From CAYZUE01 sp964481825 (GTDB lineage: Archaea; Hydrothermarchaeota; Hydrothermarchaeia; Hydrothermarchaeales; JALUUU01), in NCBI GenBank assembly GCA_964481825.1, contig CAYZUE010000059.1, positions 1 to 7,071 on the forward strand: 7,071 bases of DNA, written 5' to 3'. The position numbers and the translations under genes are program-made. The notes below the pieces were generated by a model. The model worked only from the letters and a program-made list of their open reading frames with translations, had not been told where the DNA came from and ran no database searches. Position 1 is the stretch's first letter. The number at the start of each line of letters is the position of its first letter. Positions 5,802 through 7,071 of the stretch are shown here, in pieces.

Positions 5802-7071
5802 ATGAAGATTTCAGTTGTAGGTACGGGCTATGTTGGCCTTGTGACTGGTGTTTGCTTTGCAGACCTCGGACACAAAGTTATATGTGTTGACATAGATTCT
5901 GATCGAGTAAATAATATAAATTCGGGTATACCGCCTATTTATGAAGAAAATCTTAAGGGAATTTTAGAAAAGAATATTAAGGAGAGTCGAATTCAGGCCA
6001 CTACTAGCTTGAAAAATGCTATAATGGATTCTGAAATATCCTTTGTAAGTGTTGGAACACCATCAGGACTACTTGATCATATTGATTTAAAGTATATTGA
6101 TGAGGTATGTAAGGATATAGGAAAAATCATCAAAGATAAAAAAGAATATCATTTGGTAGTAGTAAAAAGTACTGTAATACCTGGAACTACTGAGCATTCT
6201 GTTCTCCCCATATTAGAGAGATATTCTGGTAAGAAAGTTGGTAAAGATTTTGGAGTTGCAATGAACCCTGAATTCCTCCGAGAGGGTAAAGCAATTCAGG
6301 ATTTTTTAAATCCAGATAGAATAATAATTGGGTGTATAGATGAACGTTCCAAAATTCTTTTGCAAGAGTTATATTCCAATTTTGATAGTCCTATCTTGAA
6401 TACTAATCCACGGACTGCTGAGATGATCAAATATTCGACTAACTCTTTTTTAGTTACTAAAATCAGTTTCATTAATGAGATCGGGAACATTTGTAAGCAT
6501 CTGGGGATTGATGTATACGAGGTGGCTAAAGGTTTGGGGATGGACTCTAGGGTGTCGCCGAATTTTTTGGACGCTGGTCTGGGTTTTGGTGGCAGTTGTT
6601 TCCCTAAAGACGTTAAGGCATTAGTGGGTAAAGCCAAGGAGGTTTATTACCATCCAATTGTTCTAAATGCAGCACTAGAACTAAATGAGACACAACCTTT
6701 ACGTATGATTGAGCTGTTAGAGCGTAAAATAAAAACTCTAAAAGAAGTTAATGTCATAATATTAGGCCTTGCTTTTAAACCAGGGACCAATGATATGCGT
6801 GAAGCTCCTTCAATAAAAATTATCCAACATCTTTTAAATCTTGGGGCCCATGTTCATGTAACTGACCCAGCAGCTTTAGACGAAGCTAAGAAGATTTTTA
6901 GTGGAAAAAATAACATAAAAATTTATACGTCTGCGAAAGAAGCTGTTAAACAAGGTAAATACATCAGTCATCGGGTGAGGCTTATCTCTATATTTAGGTT
7001 AGTGCTGAACAGATTTGGCATTAAATGTTTGGATATTGAACAACCGATTGACTTAGATTTACCAGGTACAA
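5802..7071 (+). CDS. UDP-glucose 6-dehydrogenase, C-terminal end replaced or cut
   Basis: This enzyme oxidises UDP-glucose to UDP-glucuronate with two NAD+. The N-terminal Rossmann fold has VVGTGYVGL (5-13) and D30 for NAD ribose, then GIPPIYEENL (42-51). Catalytic residues are intact: E157 in MNPEFLREG, K210 and N214 in EMIKYSTNSF, and nucleophile C266 with D270 in GFGGSCFPKD (261-270). The SCFPKD form favours UDP-glucose over UDP-ManNAc dehydrogenases. The C-terminal UDP-binding domain has GLAFKPGTND (322-331) and R333. Similarity runs to about residue 383 (AVK). The expected aspartate and TEW(D/E)EF segment is then absent in all three plus frames, while the frame stays open to the window edge with unrelated residues. 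Family length is usually 410-440, so about 40 residues are missing or replaced. ATG 5802 matches usual family N-termini; an in-frame ATG at 5778 falls inside the TATA element. Its product could feed the neighbouring glycosyltransferases. Confidence 0.88.
   Translation, partial: MKISVVGTGYVGLVTGVCFADLGHKVICVDIDSDRVNNINSGIPPIYEENLKGILEKNIKESRIQATTSLKNAIMDSEISFVSVGTPSGLLDHIDLKYIDEVCKDIGKIIKDKKEYHLVVVKSTVIPGTTEHSVLPILERYSGKKVGKDFGVAMNPEFLREGKAIQDFLNPDRIIIGCIDERSKILLQELYSNFDSPILNTNPRTAEMIKYSTNSFLVTKISFINEIGNICKHLGIDVYEVAKGLGMDSRVSPNFLDAGLGFGGSCFPKDVKALVGKAKEVYYHPIVLNAALELNETQPLRMIELLERKIKTLKEVNVIILGLAFKPGTNDMREAPSIKIIQHLLNLGAHVHVTDPAALDEAKKIFSGKNNIKIYTSAKEAVKQGKYISHRVRLISIFRLVLNRFGIKCLDIEQPIDLDLPGT
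6951..7071. other. Foreign or rearranged sequence joined to the dehydrogenase gene
   Basis: From about 6951 the sequence no longer encodes dehydrogenase. The continuing plus frame gives a basic stretch including HRVRLISIF and then LDIEQPIDLDLPGT, open at the edge. On the minus strand a frame entering from outside the window ends at a TGA (6968-6970) after about 33 codons. I recognise neither product and see no terminal repeat. It could be the edge of a mobile element, a genomic rearrangement, or a misjoined contig end. Confidence 0.5.

Noticed and set aside
6296..6637. 113-codon minus-strand open frame
   Set aside because: It is antisense to the catalytic core of UDP-glucose dehydrogenase, whose frame carries all family motifs. 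Its proline/serine-rich product reflects the opposing codons.
6940..7071. A simple frameshift as the cause of the missing dehydrogenase tail
   Set aside because: The other two plus frames read NKVNTSVIG-stop and TR-stop-IHQSSGEAYLYI-stop. Neither contains the TEW segment, so one inserted or deleted base cannot restore the protein.
1..7071. CRISPR array, tRNA, riboswitch, toxin-antitoxin or defence system
   Set aside because: I saw no regularly spaced repeats, no cloverleaf-like conserved arms, no recognisable riboswitch core and no defence-associated domain. The 68-residue coiled coil lacks a toxin partner and a DNA-binding motif.

Overview
This 7.1-kb, AT-rich window looks archaeal. The evidence is BRE/TATA-like promoter elements placed so that transcripts would be leaderless or nearly so, oligo-T runs instead of bacterial-style terminators, a DUF1616-like secreted protein, and glycosyltransferases of the kind found in archaeal surface-glycan clusters. 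A euryarchaeon such as a methanogen is a reasonable guess, but no marker gene fixes the lineage. The theme is making and assembling cell-surface glycans (N-glycan, S-layer glycan or exopolysaccharide).

Layout: (1) 44-1852, plus strand: a large polytopic membrane protein resembling GT-C-fold glycosyltransferases. (2) 1853-1927: a short convergent intergenic region with oligo-T terminators for both strands, and a near-perfect Shine-Dalgarno with no gene behind it. (3) 1928-3276, minus strand: a membrane-anchored, sequon-rich DUF1616-like extracellular protein followed by a 68-residue coiled-coil protein. (4) 3277-3439: a 163-nt intergenic region with a promoter and two inverted repeats. (5) 3440-5720, minus strand: a two-gene operon separated by one base. 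A TTG-initiated polyprenyl-phosphate-sugar synthase-like GT2 enzyme with four C-terminal membrane helices comes first, then a cytosolic GT4 glycosyltransferase. (6) 5721-5801: a divergent promoter region. (7) 5802 to the right edge, plus strand: UDP-glucose 6-dehydrogenase. Its expected C-terminal end is missing, and unrelated sequence follows from about base 6951.

Proposed flow (inference): the dehydrogenase makes UDP-glucuronate as a sugar donor. The GT4 enzyme adds sugars to a lipid-linked glycan on the cytoplasmic side. The GT2 enzyme charges a polyprenyl phosphate with a hexose. The GT-C-like protein could use such a lipid-linked sugar on the outer face. The DUF1616-like protein, with seven N-X-S/T sequons, is a plausible glycoprotein target or surface partner.

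I did not find a clearly new biological system. The points most worth a second look are the broken 3' end of the dehydrogenase, the orphan ribosome-binding site after the first gene, the duplicated two-helix unit in the GT2 enzyme, and the unrecognised DUF1616-like/coiled-coil pair. No intergenic stretch exceeds 300 bases. I saw no tRNA, rRNA, CRISPR array or complete insertion sequence.
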